A stretch of DNA of 19,922 bases from JAJPKK01 sp035311445 (GTDB taxonomy: Bacteria; Pseudomonadota; Alphaproteobacteria; Rhizobiales; Xanthobacteraceae), in the NCBI GenBank assembly GCA_035311445.1, contig DATGCX010000092.1, positions 1 to 19,922 of the forward strand. Reading direction: 5' to 3'. The position numbers and the translations under genes were made by a program. This document shows, in pieces, positions 19,038-19,922 of the stretch; position 1 is the stretch's first letter; each line of letters opens with the position of its first letter. The notes under the pieces were generated by a model. The model was not told the origin of the DNA, made no database searches, and saw only the letters and a program-made list of their open reading frames with translations.

Positions 19038-19112
19038 GGGCGCGTAGCTCAGCGGTAGAGCACTACCTCGACACGGTAGGGGTCACAGGTTCAATCCCTG
19101 TCGCGCCCACCA
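19038..19112 (+). tRNA. tRNA-Val (anticodon GAC), with C at position 33
   Basis: A 75-nt cloverleaf with encoded CCA. The acceptor stem GGGCGCG/CGCGCCC is perfect, the D arm is GCTC-AGCGGTA-GAGC, the anticodon arm is CTACC-TCGACAC-GGTAG, the variable loop is GGGTC, and the T arm is ACAGG-TTCAATC-CCTGT; the discriminator is A73. The anticodon GAC (19070-19072) reads GUC and GUU valine codons. The base before it (19069, position 33) is C, although U33 is nearly universal because it makes the U-turn. All other invariant positions appear normal, so this is either a real variant, a sequence error, or an ailing gene copy. Confidence 0.93.
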
Positions 19113-19204
19113 TTCTGGTTGCCATTGGTGTTCGCTCGGGCTTTCGCCGGTTGCACCTGTCGCCGCTGTGACGCAGGCCGTGATCCGCGGCCGGGGGCGG
19201 GCGC

Positions 19205-19922
19205 ATGACCCGCATCGTGATCGAAGAGGATCACTTCCTGAAGATCGTACCGGTCGTGCTCGATCCCACGATCCCAGAGGCGCATCGGCGCGCCGTCGCC
19301 GATTTTTTTGCCCACGACGAGCCGGATTTCCTCGGCTGGTGCGGCCGGCTGCAGCAGCGGCTGCCCGGCCTCTACCCGGCCGAGGTCGTGTTCGCCGCCG
19401 ACGAGGCTGATCTCGCCGCGAAGATCGCTGACGCCGACGGTGTCGTCGTGGAAAGCTTTCGTATCGACGACGTCCTCTTATCCGCAGCGTCGCGGCTTGC
19501 CGTTGTTCACAAGTTCGGCACCATCACGGCCAATATCGATCTCGCGGCCTGCGCCAAGCGGGGGGTTGCAGTCGCAACCTTGCGCCGAATGGTCAATGTG
19601 GCGGTGGCCGAGCAGGCCTGCGCGCTCATGCTGGCGCTGGCCAAGCGCATCGGCGAATTCAACGGCGTGGTGGAAGAAGCGGCGCTGCGCAACGCAGGCC
19701 TCCGGGTGCGGCAACGGCAATCGCGCTATATCGGGTATTCGAATTTTGCCGGCATCACCGGACTGAAAACCTTGCTCGGTACAACGCTCGGTATCGTCGG
19801 TTTCGGCGAGATCGGCCGCGAAGTAGCCCGTCGCGCCCGCGCCTTCGAGATGGAGGTGGTGTATTCCCAGCGCACGCCGGTCGCCGCGGCGGTCGAGCGG
19901 GATATTGGCGCACGCTTCCTGC
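19205..19922 (+). CDS. D-isomer-specific 2-hydroxyacid dehydrogenase, 5' part (runs off window)
   Basis: The frame is open from ATG 19205 to the window end (239 codons seen), with an in-frame TGA at 19181-19183 just upstream and GGGGCGGGCGC as a possible ribosome site, so the start is firm. The N-terminal half has the catalytic-domain layout of the family (DADGVVVESFRIDDVLLSAA, then KFGTITANIDLAACAKRGVA, where relatives often have G-x-G-x-D-N-I-D). VAVAEQACALMLALAK follows, then the NAD-binding loop GIVGFGEIGREVA (glycines 199, 201, 204). It would reduce or oxidise a 2-oxo/2-hydroxy acid with NAD(P)H; the substrate and the catalytic Arg, Glu and His (partly outside the window) cannot be judged. 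It starts 92 bp after tRNA-Val. Confidence 0.88.
   Translation, partial: MTRIVIEEDHFLKIVPVVLDPTIPEAHRRAVADFFAHDEPDFLGWCGRLQQRLPGLYPAEVVFAADEADLAAKIADADGVVVESFRIDDVLLSAASRLAVVHKFGTITANIDLAACAKRGVAVATLRRMVNVAVAEQACALMLALAKRIGEFNGVVEEAALRNAGLRVRQRQSRYIGYSNFAGITGLKTLLGTTLGIVGFGEIGREVARRARAFEMEVVYSQRTPVAAAVERDIGARFL

Noticed and set aside
19038..19204. tRNA-Val as an integration site for a mobile element
   Set aside because: No integrase, no repeat of the tRNA 3' end, and a normal metabolic gene follows directly.

Overview
The window looks like chromosomal DNA from an alphaproteobacterium of the order Hyphomicrobiales (Rhizobiales), closest in character to the Bradyrhizobium/Rhodopseudomonas/Xanthobacteraceae side. 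The grounds are high GC content, protein sequences with a rhizobial flavour (CpdR, a DUF459-type SGNH protein, KpsF, GltB/GltD), a ROSE-type RNA thermometer before a small heat-shock gene, a CtrA-type box, and a tandem small-RNA pair resembling the alphaproteobacterial suhB/mmgR RNAs. It reads as housekeeping chromosome. I see no insertion sequence, prophage, CRISPR array or toxin-antitoxin pair.

Layout. Bases 1-362 hold the 3' end of an nfeD-like membrane gene (+). It converges on a minus-strand pair, galU (2466-1591) and kpsF (1468-455), which make UDP-glucose and the Kdo precursor arabinose 5-phosphate. Divergent from galU, on the plus strand, are a secreted MltB-type lytic transglycosylase (2716-4071) and a DUF459/SGNH exported protein (4181-5827). 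Bases 1-5.8 kb are therefore mostly about the cell envelope. Next comes the minus-strand glutamate synthase operon, gltB (12215-7446) then gltD (7283-5868), separated by a REP-like palindrome. Divergent from gltB are a PLP-dependent threonine aldolase (12638-13696) and a small secreted protein of unknown role (13801-14130). A strong hairpin terminator separates these from the minus-strand hsp20 gene (14667-14203). The hsp20 leader carries a sigma-32-like promoter and a ROSE-like thermosensor.

From 14.9 kb onward there is an alpha/beta hydrolase (+), a convergent HisN/inositol-monophosphatase-family gene (-), and a 563-bp gap holding two tandem small-RNA genes on the plus strand, each with its own promoter and intrinsic terminator. 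These are followed by N-formylglutamate amidohydrolase (-), the divergent cell-cycle response regulator cpdR (+), a tRNA-Val(GAC) gene (+) and the 5' part of a D-2-hydroxyacid dehydrogenase (+) that runs off the window.

The most notable items are non-coding: the tandem sRNA pair with an identical 33-nt core bearing two CCUCC anti-Shine-Dalgarno motifs and compensatory changes in the flanking stems; a tRNA-Val gene with C instead of the near-universal U at position 33; and the stacked heat-shock promoter plus ROSE thermometer before hsp20. I found no clearly new multi-gene system. The coding genes are recognisable families, apart from the small secreted protein and one doubtful 54-codon ORF.
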